Part shown: piece by piece, positions 1-10,123 of the stretch
Position numbering within the stretch: the stretch's first letter is position 1
Layout of the letters: every line of letters starts with the position of its first letter
Source of the DNA: Novosphingobium profundi
GTDB lineage: Bacteria; Pseudomonadota; Alphaproteobacteria; Sphingomonadales; Sphingomonadaceae
DNA: 64,000 nucleotides
Assembly (NCBI RefSeq): GCF_018491765.1
Contig: NZ_JABWCU010000004.1
Location: 1-64,000, forward strand
Direction: 5' to 3'
The notes under the pieces: model-generated
What the model was told of the DNA's origin: nothing
The model's database searches: none
What the model saw: the letters and a program-made list of their open reading frames with translations, nothing else
Made by a program: the position numbers and the translations under genes

Positions 1-314
1 CCCAAAAGCCGACGTGCATGAGGAGCATGACTGAGTTCTTCGCGTCTGCACTCACTGATCACACTCCCCAAACATCGCGCCGATTGCACCAAGGATGGCG
101 GCCTTCGGGAACGTCCGCAATGGGGCGCGAGCCGAAATTCCGCCATGCGCCCGGCCTCATGGAGCTGGTGTGCTGGCCTCCCGACCAAACTTCAAGGCGC
201 GTAGGTCGGCCAGGCGCCCATGCAGGACGCTTAGCTGGCATTTGGATGATATCGGCTGCGGCCTGTCCGCTTTAGGTGTTGCCCAATGACACTGGCAGAA
301 CGGGCCAAAGTGCC
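1..314. other. no supportable gene (accessory-looking DNA)
   Basis: Short open frames occur on both strands but none has a convincing start, ribosome site or recognisable protein pattern. On the minus strand a frame ending near position 52 and a possible GTG start just beyond it could be the end and start of genes cut by the window edge, but this cannot be shown. The DNA is visibly less GC-rich than the rest of the window. Confidence 0.4.
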
Positions 315-554
315 TCAGTTCCAACCTCCATCAAGTTCTGCCAGTCCACCAACAGCAAACGCGCAAACCACGGCGGCCAGAAAGACCATTACGCCCGTTA
401 TCGCTTTACGCGGATAGCCACTGTGCTTTGGGTTCGCTCGAAATTTTTCGGCCCACATTGGGAGAAAGTAGCGCGCCGAATATATCCAAGCGCCAACGCC
501 TACCAACCACAGGCAGACGAGCAAAATTTCCATTGCGCGAGCGAAGACTGTCAT
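315..554 (-). CDS. small hypothetical membrane protein
   Basis: An unrecognised protein of about 79 residues. The sequence shows two hydrophobic stretches, one near the N-terminus (MEILLVCLWLVGVGAWIY) and one near the C-terminus (GVMVFLAAVVCAFAVGGL), separated by a short charged loop, so it is probably an inner-membrane protein with two spanning segments. The start is uncertain: ATG at 554 is used here, but an ATG six codons further in or a TTG at 590 is possible. It lies in a less GC-rich stretch next to another small membrane gene on the same strand. No function is proposed. Confidence 0.5.
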   Translation of the reverse strand: MTVFARAMEILLVCLWLVGVGAWIYSARYFLPMWAEKFRANPKHSGYPRKAITGVMVFLAAVVCAFAVGGLAELDGGWN

Positions 555-724
555 GATGTAGCATTTCGCATTCTGGACGCCCCTCCGCAACAGGGCGTGA
601 ACGCGCCCTTGTCAGTCATTCGAGGATCGATTTGGCACGCCAGGCAGTCGACCGTCTGCTCTGGAAAAGTGCCGTTACCAACCGGCGGTAAAACCTGACT
701 GGCGCCCAACCAGATGGGCGGATC

Positions 725-1009
725 TTAAAATCCTGTCGAAAGGAGCTTGCGGTAAAGAGCGTCCGTTCCTTTTGATCGCTCCAGCCTAATCCGTCGATGA
801 AGAATGGCAAACGCGATTGGCAAGCCGTCGATCAAAAGCCAAATTGGGATTGAATGCCAATTGCGATCAAAATCCATGATTAGCGCGATTGAATGTGAAA
901 ACACCAGTAACCCTGCCCAGAGGATTGCTATGATTTCCCAAGCGCGACGGGGCTTCCGTATCTGATATCGCTTATGCGCGAACCGCCAGAAAGCCTGCCG
1001 CAATTTCAC
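725..1009 (-). CDS. small hypothetical membrane protein
   Basis: An unrecognised protein of 94 residues. The start is a GTG preceded by a good AGGAG ribosome site about 8 nt upstream, which supports it being a real gene. A strongly basic N-terminus (about 24 residues rich in Arg and Lys) is followed by two hydrophobic segments (IIAILWAGLLVFSHSIAL and SIPIWLLIDGLPIAFAIL) and a basic C-terminus, suggesting a two-pass inner-membrane protein. It shares strand and base composition with the small membrane gene downstream; the two may have entered together. No known family was recognised. Confidence 0.55.
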   Translation of the reverse strand: MKLRQAFWRFAHKRYQIRKPRRAWEIIAILWAGLLVFSHSIALIMDFDRNWHSIPIWLLIDGLPIAFAILHRRIRLERSKGTDALYRKLLSTGF

Positions 1010-1367
1010 TTCTTAACTCCTGCGTTTGAACCACGCGGAGAAGCTAGCTCCATATGGCAAGGCGGCCAAGCGCCCTAGTTGGTCGTTCAAGGGCCGATCT
1101 GGCGCGCCAGGGAGCGGCTCGTCCGCTTTCCCTTGCTGACCAGATCGACCAGCAGCTCAGATGGGTGGACTGCCGTCATTACCGCAATCAGGAACGAAGG
1201 TCTGCAATCCGAGATTTCGGTTCAAAAGCTGCCTTTCCGGAGCCGCTTGAATGTTGTTGAGGGGTGCTTCGCGTCTAGCTGATGGCTGGCGAAGATTTAA
1301 CCCAAGACCACTTGCGGGCAGACTTCGTGTCACTCCGGGCAAGGTTTGGTGTCAAGGGATAAAGTGT
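1010..1367. other. gene-free stretch between accessory DNA and tRNA-Gln
   Basis: Several short open frames overlap one another on both strands, none with a clear start signal or recognisable product. It lies immediately after the 3' end of the minus-strand tRNA gene, the usual place for integrating elements. No integrase or clear direct repeat of the tRNA end is visible inside the window. Confidence 0.4.
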
Positions 1368-1441
1368 TGGATGCCCCGCGAGGATTCGAACCTCGATAGA
1401 CGGAATCAGAATCCGTAGTCTTACCATTAGACGACGGGGCA
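1368..1441 (-). tRNA. tRNA-Gln (anticodon CUG)
   Basis: Read on the minus strand, the sequence folds as a full cloverleaf: a 7-bp acceptor stem (TGCCCCG with CGGGGCA), a D arm with GTC/GAC, an anticodon stem ACGGA/TCCGT around the loop TTCTGAT (anticodon CTG), a 4-nt variable loop, and a T arm CGAGG-TTCGAAT-CCTCG. The next bases are T then CCA, so the CCA end appears to be encoded. It reads the glutamine codon CAG. The discriminator base would be T, which is unusual for tRNA-Gln and worth checking. Confidence 0.93.
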
Positions 1442-1456
1442 TCATTGGAGACGCGC

Positions 1457-1485
1457 CCTCTAGTGGGCATCGTGATTCGGGTCAA
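1457..1485 (-). promoter_or_regulatory. promoter of tRNA-Gln
   Basis: On the minus strand TTGACC (1485-1480) and TAGAGG (1462-1457) are separated by 17 nt, and the implied start lies about 10 nt before the mature 5' end of the tRNA. This is a good match to the main-sigma-factor promoter pattern of alphaproteobacterial stable RNA genes. Confidence 0.65.
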
Positions 1486-1587
1486 GGGGGGAATTTGCGC
1501 CGGGCTTGCTCCTTTGCGCGCGGGCGGTTAGCATCGCTTCAGGTGCCCACCGCTTGGGTGGGAAGATTTGAACGAGATTTGGTGAAT

Positions 1588-3021
1588 ATGGCGGAGCACG
1601 ATCCGCCGGCCGCGAAAGTCAATGTCTCGCGCCGCTCTTCGAGGCGGCGCAAGGGTCGGAAGGGGAAGTCTTCCAGGCCCGTCAAGGGGACAGCCAGGAC
1701 CAAGGGAGCGCCCGATGGGGCGCCCGTGTCCGAGGCAGGCGCAGTGCCGCGCGAAAGAGATGTACGAAAGACCGATGCGGTCGATGGCTCCGGCCGCACG
1801 AACGCGCGTCGGCGCGGAGACGAACCGCGCCGTGGGTCGCCACGTGGCGGGAACAGGGAGATGCCCCCGCGCGAGGGCGCGGGAGCGCGCGCGGCGGATC
1901 GCCCAGACGCGCCTGGGCCCGAAGCTCTCCCCAAGCCGGCGACCAAGGCGCCCTTCGCGCCGGGAACGGGCGAGCCGCTGGGCCGCCAGTCCTATGCCGC
2001 GATCGATCTCGGAACCAACAATTGCCGCCTGCTGATCGCGCGCCCATCCGGGCAGCATTTCACCGTGATCGACGCCTTCAGCCGCGTGGTGCGGCTGGGC
2101 GAAGGGCTCGCGCAGTCCGGACGCCTCTCGCAGGAGGCGATGGACCGTACGCTGGCCGCGCTGCGGATCTGCGCCGAGAAGCTCATGCGCCGCAACGTCT
2201 ACCTTGCCCGTTCGGTGGCGACCGAGGCCTGCCGGCGCGCCGAGAACGGGGCGGAATTCATCGAGCGCGTGCGCGAGGAGACGGGCATTGCGCTCGACAT
2301 CATCAGCGCGCGCGAAGAGGCGCGGCTTGCCGTGCTGGGCTGCCACGTGCTCCTCGAGCAGGGCATGGGCCCGGCGATGATCTTCGACATCGGCGGCGGC
2401 TCCACCGAACTCGTTTTGATCGAGAGCACCGGGACGGTGCCGCGTATCCTCGATTGGCAGAGCGTGCCCTGGGGGGTGGTTTCGCTGACCGAAAGTGTGG
2501 GTCCGGAAGGGGCCGGTGAGGTCGAGCGCCTCGCGCGCTACCGGCACATGCACAGCCTCGTCAGCGAGAGTTTCGCAGGGTTTGCGCAGCGCATAGCCGG
2601 TGCGCGCGACAGCGCCGGGCACAACGGCCCCTTGCGCCTCCTGGGAACGAGCGGGACGGTCACCACCCTGGCCAGCCTCCACCTCGAATTGCCGCAGTAC
2701 GACCGGCGCATGGTCGACGGCCTGATCGTGCCGGCCAGCTCGATGCGCGACATCAGCACGCGGCTCTCCACGATGGCGATCGAGGACCGGCGCGAGCTCA
2801 ACTGCATCGGCAAGGAGCGCGCGGACCTCGTGGTCGCCGGATGCGCCATCCTCGAATCGATCCTTGACTTGTGGCCCGCGCAAAGGCTGGGGGTGGCGGA
2901 CAGGGGCATTCGCGAGGGAATCCTGCGCAGCCTGATATCCTCACACGGAGCGCGGCCGTCCTTCGCGCCTTCGGGAACATCGGAAAGGGACGCGATGAAG
3001 CACGCGCAGGCAGGCAAATGA
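1588..3021 (+). CDS. ppx: Ppx/GppA family phosphatase (exopolyphosphatase)
   Basis: Exopolyphosphatase or guanosine pentaphosphate phosphatase, releasing phosphate from polyphosphate or pppGpp. The ASKHA-fold signatures are visible: a phosphate-1 motif in YAAIDLGTNNCRLLI near residue 137 and a phosphate-2 motif in MIFDIGGGSTELVLI near residue 264. The ATG at 1588 gives 477 residues; a TTG at 1495 would be longer and is less likely. The first 130 residues are a low-complexity extension rich in Arg, Gly, Pro and Ala that is absent from enterobacterial homologues and probably disordered. The C-terminal HD-type domain of E. coli Ppx appears to be missing, as in short alphaproteobacterial forms. 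The stop overlaps the rlmE start (ATGA), so the two genes are probably co-transcribed. Confidence 0.9.
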   Translation: MAEHDPPAAKVNVSRRSSRRRKGRKGKSSRPVKGTARTKGAPDGAPVSEAGAVPRERDVRKTDAVDGSGRTNARRRGDEPRRGSPRGGNREMPPREGAGARAADRPDAPGPEALPKPATKAPFAPGTGEPLGRQSYAAIDLGTNNCRLLIARPSGQHFTVIDAFSRVVRLGEGLAQSGRLSQEAMDRTLAALRICAEKLMRRNVYLARSVATEACRRAENGAEFIERVREETGIALDIISAREEARLAVLGCHVLLEQGMGPAMIFDIGGGSTELVLIESTGTVPRILDWQSVPWGVVSLTESVGPEGAGEVERLARYRHMHSLVSESFAGFAQRIAGARDSAGHNGPLRLLGTSGTVTTLASLHLELPQYDRRMVDGLIVPASSMRDISTRLSTMAIEDRRELNCIGKERADLVVAGCAILESILDLWPAQRLGVADRGIREGILRSLISSHGARPSFAPSGTSERDAMKHAQAGK

Positions 3022-3677
3022 GCCGTTCGGGACGCGATCCGGGCGAGCGCCTCAAGACCGCCAAGAAGCGGACGACGAGTTCGGCGCGCTGGCTGACGCG
3101 CCAGCTCAACGATCCTTACGTCAAGAAGGCCAAGGCCGACGGCTACCGTAGCCGCGCGGCCTACAAGCTGATCGAGCTCGACGAGAAGTTCGACTTGCTC
3201 AAGGGCGTGCAGCGCGCGGTCGACCTCGGCATCGCGCCGGGTGGCTGGAGCCAGGTGCTGCGCCTCAAGTGCCCCAAGGCGGCCGTCGTCGGCATCGACC
3301 TCCTGCCCACCGACCCGATCGAGGGGGTGACCATCTTCCAGATGGACTTCATGGCCGACGAGGCGCCTGCCGCGCTCGAGCAGGCCCTCGACGGCGCGCC
3401 CGACCTCGTGCTTTCGGACATGGCGGCCAACACCGTCGGGCACAAGCAGACCGACCACTTGCGCACGATGGGGCTGGTCGAGACCGCGGCCGATTTCGCG
3501 ATCCAGACGCTGGCGCCCGGCGGCGCCTTCGTCGCCAAGGTCCTGGCCGGCGGCACCGACACGCAGCTTCTCGCGCTGCTCAAGAGCCATTTCACCTCGG
3601 TCAAGCACGCCAAGCCTCCGGCGAGCCGCAAGGACTCCTCGGAATGGTACGTGATCGCCAAGGGCTTCAAGGGCTAG
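3018..3677 (+). CDS. rlmE: 23S rRNA (uridine-2552-2'-O)-methyltransferase RlmE/FtsJ
   Basis: Methylates the ribose of U2552 in the A loop of 23S rRNA, using S-adenosylmethionine, during late 50S assembly. The protein has 219 residues, close to the usual length. The SAM-binding motif VDLGIAPGGWSQVL is clear, and the K-D-K-E catalytic set is visible: Lys in RAAYKLIELDEKF, Asp in LVLSDMAAN, Lys in AFVAKVLAGG and Glu in SSEWYVIAKGF. The start ATG overlaps the ppx stop by one base step (ATGA). A perfect hairpin lies 33 nt after the stop. Confidence 0.96.
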   Translation: MSRSGRDPGERLKTAKKRTTSSARWLTRQLNDPYVKKAKADGYRSRAAYKLIELDEKFDLLKGVQRAVDLGIAPGGWSQVLRLKCPKAAVVGIDLLPTDPIEGVTIFQMDFMADEAPAALEQALDGAPDLVLSDMAANTVGHKQTDHLRTMGLVETAADFAIQTLAPGGAFVAKVLAGGTDTQLLALLKSHFTSVKHAKPPASRKDSSEWYVIAKGFKG

Positions 3678-3709
3678 GGGCTGTCCGCGAGGTTCCGGGT
3701 CGAAGAGAC

Positions 3710-3754
3710 GAAAACGGTCCGCGAACGACTCGGTGACGTTCGCGGACCGTTTTC
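3710..3754. terminator. bidirectional terminator between rlmE and the cytochrome c gene
   Basis: A perfect 17-bp inverted repeat (arms 3710-3726 and 3738-3754) around an 11-nt loop, with AAAA on the left and TTTT on the right of the GC-rich stem. It lies between two convergent genes and can serve both strands. Confidence 0.85.
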
Positions 3755-3793
3755 AACCGGCTCCGGAGAGCCGGATTTCATTGCCTTGGCGCG

Positions 3794-4426
3794 TTACTGC
3801 GCGGCTTCGCCTTCAGGGGCGGGAGCCGCATCGGCGTCACCCTCGGCCGGGGCGGAAGCCTCGTCCGCCGGGGCGTCGGCCGCAGGTGCGGCCGCTTCGG
3901 CGGCGGGCAGGGGCAGGTTGGAGCCCTGGGTGTTGAGCCAGGCGATAAGGTTGGCGCGGTCTTCCGGCTTGGGCAGGCCCGCGAAGGTCATCTTGGTCCC
4001 GGGCGCGAAGGCCTTCGGGCTGGTCAGCCATTCGTTGAGCTTGTCGAACGTCCACTGTCCGCCCACGCCCTTGAGTGCGTCGGAGAAGGCAAAGCCGCCC
4101 GCGCCCACGCCGATGCCTTCGCCCACCACGCCGTGGAGGTTCGGACCGATCCCGTTGGGACCACCCGCATCGATGGTGTGGCACGACTTGCACTTGGCGA
4201 AGACCGCCTCGCCCTTGGCGGGATCGGCGCTCGCCAGCAAGGTGGCGAAGGGCACTTCGCCCGAATCGGCGGATTCGGTTTCGACGCCGGCGATGGCGTA
4301 GCCCATGGTTTCGGGACGGTGGTGCTTGTCGGCACCGAAGTACATCGAGCTGACGATGGTCAGGCCAAGGCCGACGATTCCGGCACCCAGAACCCAACCG
4401 GCTATGGTATTGAAGCGATTATCCAT
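3794..4426 (-). CDS. membrane-anchored class I cytochrome c (CycM-like)
   Basis: A c-type cytochrome of 210 residues that probably carries electrons towards a terminal oxidase at the outer face of the inner membrane. Residues 9-30 form an uncleaved hydrophobic anchor, as in CycM/cytochrome c552. The haem site is CKSCH at residues 79-83, and the axial Met is in GTKMTFAG near residue 146. The last 40 residues are a low-complexity tail of Ala, Pro, Glu and Asp that is not part of the fold and may be a periplasmic spacer. It converges on rlmE and has its own likely promoter. The exact partner oxidase is not visible. Confidence 0.9.
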   Translation of the reverse strand: MDNRFNTIAGWVLGAGIVGLGLTIVSSMYFGADKHHRPETMGYAIAGVETESADSGEVPFATLLASADPAKGEAVFAKCKSCHTIDAGGPNGIGPNLHGVVGEGIGVGAGGFAFSDALKGVGGQWTFDKLNEWLTSPKAFAPGTKMTFAGLPKPEDRANLIAWLNTQGSNLPLPAAEAAAPAADAPADEASAPAEGDADAAPAPEGEAAQ

Positions 4427-4486
4427 TCACAAAGCCCCTCGCAATGCCCCCACCTGTAAACGTGATTTTGCTCTATATAGCATCGG

Positions 4487-4515
4487 GCTCTAGTGTTCCG
4501 GGGCTTTGAGTGCAA
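4487..4515 (-). promoter_or_regulatory. likely promoter of the cytochrome c gene
   Basis: On the minus strand TTGCAC (4515-4510) and TAGAGC (4492-4487) are 17 nt apart, about 60 nt before the cytochrome start codon. The spacing is ideal and both boxes are near consensus; the assignment is by inspection only. Confidence 0.45.
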
Positions 4516-4610
4516 GACCGATTGCGCATTTGCCGCCGTCGTGGATCGACCAGGCCGCTGGCCGGTTTGCGTTGCGCCGGGGCCCAATCCCGCCTAAACG
4601 CGCGCGCACC

Positions 4611-5504
4611 ATGAGTTCCTATCCCCAGCCCGCCCTCGCACAGGTTTCCTCGATGACGTCCGCCGCGGCCGCAGAGCCTGCGCGCGCCGTCGCCTTCCAG
4701 GGAGCGCCGGGCTGCAATTCGCACCGTGCCGCGCTCGAGTACGATCCCGATTGCCTGCCGCTGCCCTGCTTCGCCTTCGAGGACGCGCTCGACGCGGTGC
4801 GCGAAGGCCGGGCCGCGCGGGCGATCATCCCGATCGAGAATTCGCAGCACGGGCGCGTGGCGGACATCCATTTCCTGCTGCCCGAAAGCGGGTTGTCGAT
4901 CGTGGGGGAGCACTTCCTGGCGATCAACCACGCGCTCATGGCTCTGGGCGAGGGGCCCTTCGCCGCAGCCTACAGTCATCCCCAGGCGCTCGGCCAGTCG
5001 CGCCGCTACTTGCGCGAAAAGGGCATGGTGCCGATGGCTTACGCCGATACGGCAGGCGCCGCGGCCTACGTGCGCGAGCTGGGCGATCCCACGCTCGCGG
5101 CGATCGCGCCCAAGCTCGCCGCCGAGCTCTATGACCTGCGTATCGTCGAGGACAACGTCGAGGATGCCGACGACAACACCACGCGCTTCGTCGTGCTCGC
5201 GCGCGAGCCGCTCGACCCCTTCACGTTGAAGGACCAGAAGACGATGACCACCTTCATCTTCGAGGTGAACAACGTGCCCGCAGCGCTCTACAAGGCATTG
5301 GGCGGTTTCGCGACGAACGGGGTCAACATGACCAAGCTCGAGAGCTACCAGACCGGCGCCAGCTTCGCGGCCTCGAAGTTTTACGTGGACATCGAAGGCG
5401 CTCCGGGCGAGGCGCGCGTCGACCGCGCGATGCAGGAGCTGGCTTTCCACTGCAAGTACGTGCGCCCGCTTGGGACTTATCGTCTGGCGCGTTCGCGCGG
5501 CTGA
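4611..5504 (+). CDS. pheA: prephenate dehydratase
   Basis: Converts prephenate to phenylpyruvate in phenylalanine synthesis. This is the monofunctional form, without a chorismate mutase domain: an N-terminal PDT domain (AFQGAPGCNSHRAA, IPIENSQHGRV, and the catalytic Thr in DDNTTRFVVL) followed by an ACT domain (TTFIFEVNNVPAALYKALGGFA, then KLESYQ) that normally binds phenylalanine for feedback control. The ATG at 4611 gives 297 residues; an internal ATG at 4653 could also be used because the first 20 residues are variable. The open frame extends further upstream, but that part looks non-coding. A hairpin overlaps the stop codon. Confidence 0.95.
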   Translation: MSSYPQPALAQVSSMTSAAAAEPARAVAFQGAPGCNSHRAALEYDPDCLPLPCFAFEDALDAVREGRAARAIIPIENSQHGRVADIHFLLPESGLSIVGEHFLAINHALMALGEGPFAAAYSHPQALGQSRRYLREKGMVPMAYADTAGAAAYVRELGDPTLAAIAPKLAAELYDLRIVEDNVEDADDNTTRFVVLAREPLDPFTLKDQKTMTTFIFEVNNVPAALYKALGGFATNGVNMTKLESYQTGASFAASKFYVDIEGAPGEARVDRAMQELAFHCKYVRPLGTYRLARSRG

Positions 5505-5534
5505 TCGCTTGGGCGATCGACCAAGCGATCAGCC
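5499..5534 (+). terminator. hairpin at the pheA stop
   Basis: A perfect 14-bp inverted repeat (5499-5512 and 5521-5534) with an 8-nt loop spans the pheA stop codon. There is no T-run after it, so it may stabilise the mRNA end or act as a weak terminator rather than a classical intrinsic one. Confidence 0.5.
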
Positions 5535-5681
5535 GCGCCGCCGCTCGGCGCGGGCAGAGGTGAATCTTCCGGGCGTCCCCAATGACCTGGGCGGCTAAGT
5601 CTGGCTTATTTTCCATGCGTTTCGAAATGCTTTGAGCCGGGACGGCTTGCACCGGCCGGGCGCGCATGCCAAGCAGGCGCG

Positions 5682-6380
5682 GTGACGGTCGGAGCGGGTC
5701 AGATCGCGGGTCAAACCGCAGCGCAAGGGGCGGCGGGCGATTGGTCCGCCGTGCGCGCCTCGACGCAGATCCAGTTCGAACCGCTCCCCCGCCTTGCGCC
5801 GCCCGATCCGCAAGTGCCCGAATGGCTCCAGGTGCTGGGCCGCCTGCTCGAGGCGATCTTCGCGCCGCTCGGACGTCTGCTCGGCCTGTCCTGGCCGGTG
5901 TTCCAATGGGTGCTGATTGCGTTCGCGGTATTCCTTGCGCTTTACGTGATCTGGCGCGTGGTGGAGCCCTTGTGGATGAACCGCGGGCGCGGCCGATCGC
6001 GCGACGAGGAGGCCCCTTGGGCGCCGAGCCGCGCCGAGGCCGAGGCGCTCCTGTCCGAGGCCGACCGGCTGGCCGCTGAGGGCCGTTATGGCGAGGCCAC
6101 CCACCTGCTTTTGCGGCGTAGCGTGCGCCGGATTTCCGATCAGCGCCCCGACTGGCTGCACCCGGCTTCCACCGCGCGCGAGATCGCGGTGCTGCCCGCC
6201 TTGCCCGAGGCCGGTCGCCGCGCCTTCGCGGTCATCGCCGAGCGGGTCGAGCGCAGCCTCTTCGCCTTGCGCGATCTCGATCAGGAGGACTGGCAGGCGG
6301 CGCGCGGCGCCTACGCCGAATTCGCCGCGCTGCATTTCCCCGTAGGCGACGCGGGCGCGATCGGGGGGCGCGGGGCATGA
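5682..6380 (+). CDS. DUF4129 domain membrane protein
   Basis: First gene of an eight-gene operon. A protein of 232 residues with one membrane segment around residues 73-92 (VFQWVLIAFAVFLALYVIW) and a cytoplasmic C-terminal domain of DUF4129 type (EALLSEADRLAAEGRYGEATHLLLRRSVRRI, then STAREIAVLP). DUF4129 proteins are usually found with MoxR ATPases and DUF58 proteins, as here; their biochemical role is unknown. The GTG at 5682 is the assumed start. The stop overlaps the next gene's start (ATGA). Confidence 0.85.
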   Translation: MTVGAGQIAGQTAAQGAAGDWSAVRASTQIQFEPLPRLAPPDPQVPEWLQVLGRLLEAIFAPLGRLLGLSWPVFQWVLIAFAVFLALYVIWRVVEPLWMNRGRGRSRDEEAPWAPSRAEAEALLSEADRLAAEGRYGEATHLLLRRSVRRISDQRPDWLHPASTAREIAVLPALPEAGRRAFAVIAERVERSLFALRDLDQEDWQAARGAYAEFAALHFPVGDAGAIGGRGA

Positions 6381-7704
6381 ACGTCGTGACGACCGGCGAT
6401 ACCGGCAATCCCTTCTCGCGCCGCGCGGTGATCGGCGTGGTGCTGACCGGCGGGCTGCTTTTCGCGGCCCTCTTGTGGATGATCGGCACGGGCACGGGCT
6501 TCCAGTCGGCCAACGACGGCCAGGCCCATGCCGCGGGGCAGGGGCTCAACGGCTATGCCGCAATGGTCGAGTACCTCGGCCGGCGCGGCTACGACATTGG
6601 CAAGGCGCGCAACGCCGCCGATCTCAACCCGCAGGGCCTGCTCGTGCTGTCGCCGCCGCCCGACGCCGACGGCAAGGAGATCGACCGGATCGTCTCGGCG
6701 CACCGCTACGACGGGGCGACACTGGTTCTCCTGCCCAAGTGGTCGGTCTCGCCCGCGACCCAGGCCCAGGTCGACAAGGGCGCCAAGCGCGGCTGGGTCA
6801 ACCTCGTCTCCGCGCGGCCGCCTGAATGGAAGGGATTTCTCGACGATGTCGCTGCCGGTGTCGCGCGTAGTGGCAGCCGTGACGGGGGACGCCGCGTAGG
6901 CTGGAGTGGACTTGGCCTCTCGGGATATCTGCCCGGCAAGGATGCGGCAAAGGGCGTCGTTGCGTGGGGCAAGGGGGACCGGCTGGTCCCGCTCGTGCGG
7001 GACGACGAAGGGCGGATCCTGGCTGCGTTCGTCGACGATGGCGGGACCTACCCCGATCTGGAAGACGCCGCCCAGGTCGCGCGCGAGGGTCCCGTCCGCG
7101 ACAAGGATCTCTACCCGCTGGTCCTGGTGTTTGAACCCGACCTCCTCGACAACTACGCGATGGCGGACCGCCACGCGGCGCAGTTGCTCGACGCGCTGAT
7201 CCCGCGCCTCGAAGTGGAGAAGGGCGACCCGGTCGTCTTCGACCTGACGCTCAACGGCTTCGGGCGGGCGAGGAACCTGTTGACGCTGGCGGTGACCCCG
7301 CCATTCCTGGGCGTGACATTGTGCCTGCTCCTGGCCGCCGCATTGGTCGGCTGGCGCGCCTTCGTGCGCTTTGGCCCCTCCGCCGCGCCCGAACGTGCGA
7401 TTGCTTTCGGCAAGCAGGCCCTGGTCGCCAACTCGGCAGGCCTCATCACCCGCTCGCGCCGCTTCCACCTGCTGCGCGGCCCTTATGCCGACCGTGCCCG
7501 CGAGCGGCTGGTCAAGGCGCTGGCCCTTCCGCGCGGGCTCGACGTGGCCGCCGCCGAAGCTGCGATCGACCGTGCGCTTGCCGCGCGCGCCGGGGCGCGC
7601 GAACCGTTTTCCACGGTGTCCGCCCGGCTGCGCGGCGCGGCGACACCCCATGCCATCCTGAAGGCGGCGCGTGATCTGCACGCGCTCGAAAGGACATTGA
7701 AGCG

Positions 7705-7708
<4 letters not shown>
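6377..7708 (+). CDS. DUF4350 domain membrane protein
   Basis: A protein of 443 residues with an N-terminal membrane segment (residues 17-35), an extracytoplasmic DUF4350-like domain in which [20 protein letters not shown] and LLVLSPPP are visible, and a second membrane segment near residues 300-325, followed by a cytoplasmic tail. DUF4350 resembles GATase-like folds found in gliding and protein-sorting contexts, but no catalytic function can be assigned here. It overlaps both neighbours by ATGA, so its stoichiometry is probably set by translational coupling with the DUF4129 and MoxR genes. Confidence 0.85.
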
Positions 7709-8709
<1,001 letters not shown>

Positions 8710-8713
8710 GGCG

Positions 8714-10123
8714 ATGGGCGCGCCGGTGACCTTCGTGGGCGAGACCTCTGCGTTCGAGGCCCCCGAGGCTGGGGCACCCGGGCGCTGGCAGGTGCCCGAA
8801 GGGCGCACCACGCCGCTCGTGCCGACCTCGCGCGCGGCGCTGGTGTTGGCGCTGGCGGCCCCCGTAGCGCTCGTGATCGGCGCGGCGCGGCCCGAGGCCT
8901 GGCTGGTGGCCCCGCTCGCCGGGCTCGTCGTCCTGGCGCTGGTGTTCCTGGACGCGCACCTTGCCGGGCGCCTGGGGCCGATCGCGCTCAGGCTGCCCGA
9001 CGACGGCGAAGTGGGCGAGGCGATCGCGGTTGCAGCCGAGGTCACGGTGGCGCGGGGGCGTGCGGCGCGCATGGAGCTGGCACTGGCCTGCGATCCGCGC
9101 CTGGCGGCAGGTGGGCGCTGCGATATCGCGCTTGTCCGCAAGGGCGGCGCGTGGAGCGGCGCCACCCGGCTCGTGCCCGCGCGGCGCGGGACGGCGCTGG
9201 TGGGCGGTGTGTGGCTGCGCTGGACCGGGCCGCTGGGCCTTGGCGCGCGCCAGTTCACCGGCGTGCTCGATCATCCCTTGCGCATCTGGCCCAATGTCGC
9301 GGCGGTGCGCTCGCCCGCCCTGCAGACGTTCCTCAAGGACGCGCAGTTCGGCCTCATCGCCCGGCGCATGCGCGGCGAGGGGACCCAGTTCGAGGCGCTT
9401 GCCGAATACCAGCCCGGCATGGACCGGCGCCGGATCGACTGGAAGGCCTCGGCCCGCCACGTCCATCTCTACGCCAAGGAAAACGAAACCGAGCGCAACA
9501 ACCAGATCGTCTTCGCCTTCGACTGCGGGCAGGCGATGTGCGAGCCGGTCCGCGGCATGCCCCGGCTCGACCGCGCGGTCTCGGCGGCGCTCGCGACCTC
9601 CTACGTCGCGCTCAAGGGCGGGGACCGCGTTGCGCTGTTCGGCTTTGCGGCCCGGCCCGAGGTGCGCACCCCCTTCATCGCCGGTTCGGGTGCGTTCCAC
9701 CGCCTGCAACGCGCCGCGGCGGGCCTCGAGTATCGCGCGCAGGAGCCCAACTTCACGCTGGCGCTCGCCACCTTGTCGGGCCAGCTCCAGCGCCGTTCGC
9801 TGATCGTGATCTTCTCCGACTTCACCGATCTCACCAGCGCGCAGCTGATGATCGAGAGCGTGGGGCGCCTGCTTGCGCGCCACGTCGTGCTGTTCGTGAC
9901 GCTTGTCGACGACGAGCTCGACACGTTGTCCGACCAGATGCCCGAAACGCTCCAGGGGCTTTCCGAGGCGGTCGCGGCGGACCTCCTGCTGCGCGAGCGG
10001 GCGCTTGTCCTGAAACGCCTGCAGCAGATGGGGGTCGACGTCATCGAGGCGCCCTACGAGGCGATCGGGCCGCGTCTGATCGACGCCTATCTCGCGATCA
10101 AGCGTGCCGGAGCGATCGGATGA
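8714..10123 (+). CDS. DUF58 domain protein
   Basis: A protein of 469 residues. Two adjacent hydrophobic segments lie near residues 38-80, and the diagnostic DUF58 stretch appears as FEALAEYQPGMDRRRIDWK followed by ASARHVHLYAKENETERN near residues 225-260. The region after it (VFAFDCGQAM... and LIVIFSDFTDL) looks like a VWA-type fold. DUF58 proteins are the usual partners of MoxR ATPases. The gene sits directly after moxR and its stop overlaps the start of the SpoIIM-like gene. Its specific cellular target is unknown. Confidence 0.9.
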   Translation: MGAPVTFVGETSAFEAPEAGAPGRWQVPEGRTTPLVPTSRAALVLALAAPVALVIGAARPEAWLVAPLAGLVVLALVFLDAHLAGRLGPIALRLPDDGEVGEAIAVAAEVTVARGRAARMELALACDPRLAAGGRCDIALVRKGGAWSGATRLVPARRGTALVGGVWLRWTGPLGLGARQFTGVLDHPLRIWPNVAAVRSPALQTFLKDAQFGLIARRMRGEGTQFEALAEYQPGMDRRRIDWKASARHVHLYAKENETERNNQIVFAFDCGQAMCEPVRGMPRLDRAVSAALATSYVALKGGDRVALFGFAARPEVRTPFIAGSGAFHRLQRAAAGLEYRAQEPNFTLALATLSGQLQRRSLIVIFSDFTDLTSAQLMIESVGRLLARHVVLFVTLVDDELDTLSDQMPETLQGLSEAVAADLLLRERALVLKRLQQMGVDVIEAPYEAIGPRLIDAYLAIKRAGAIG

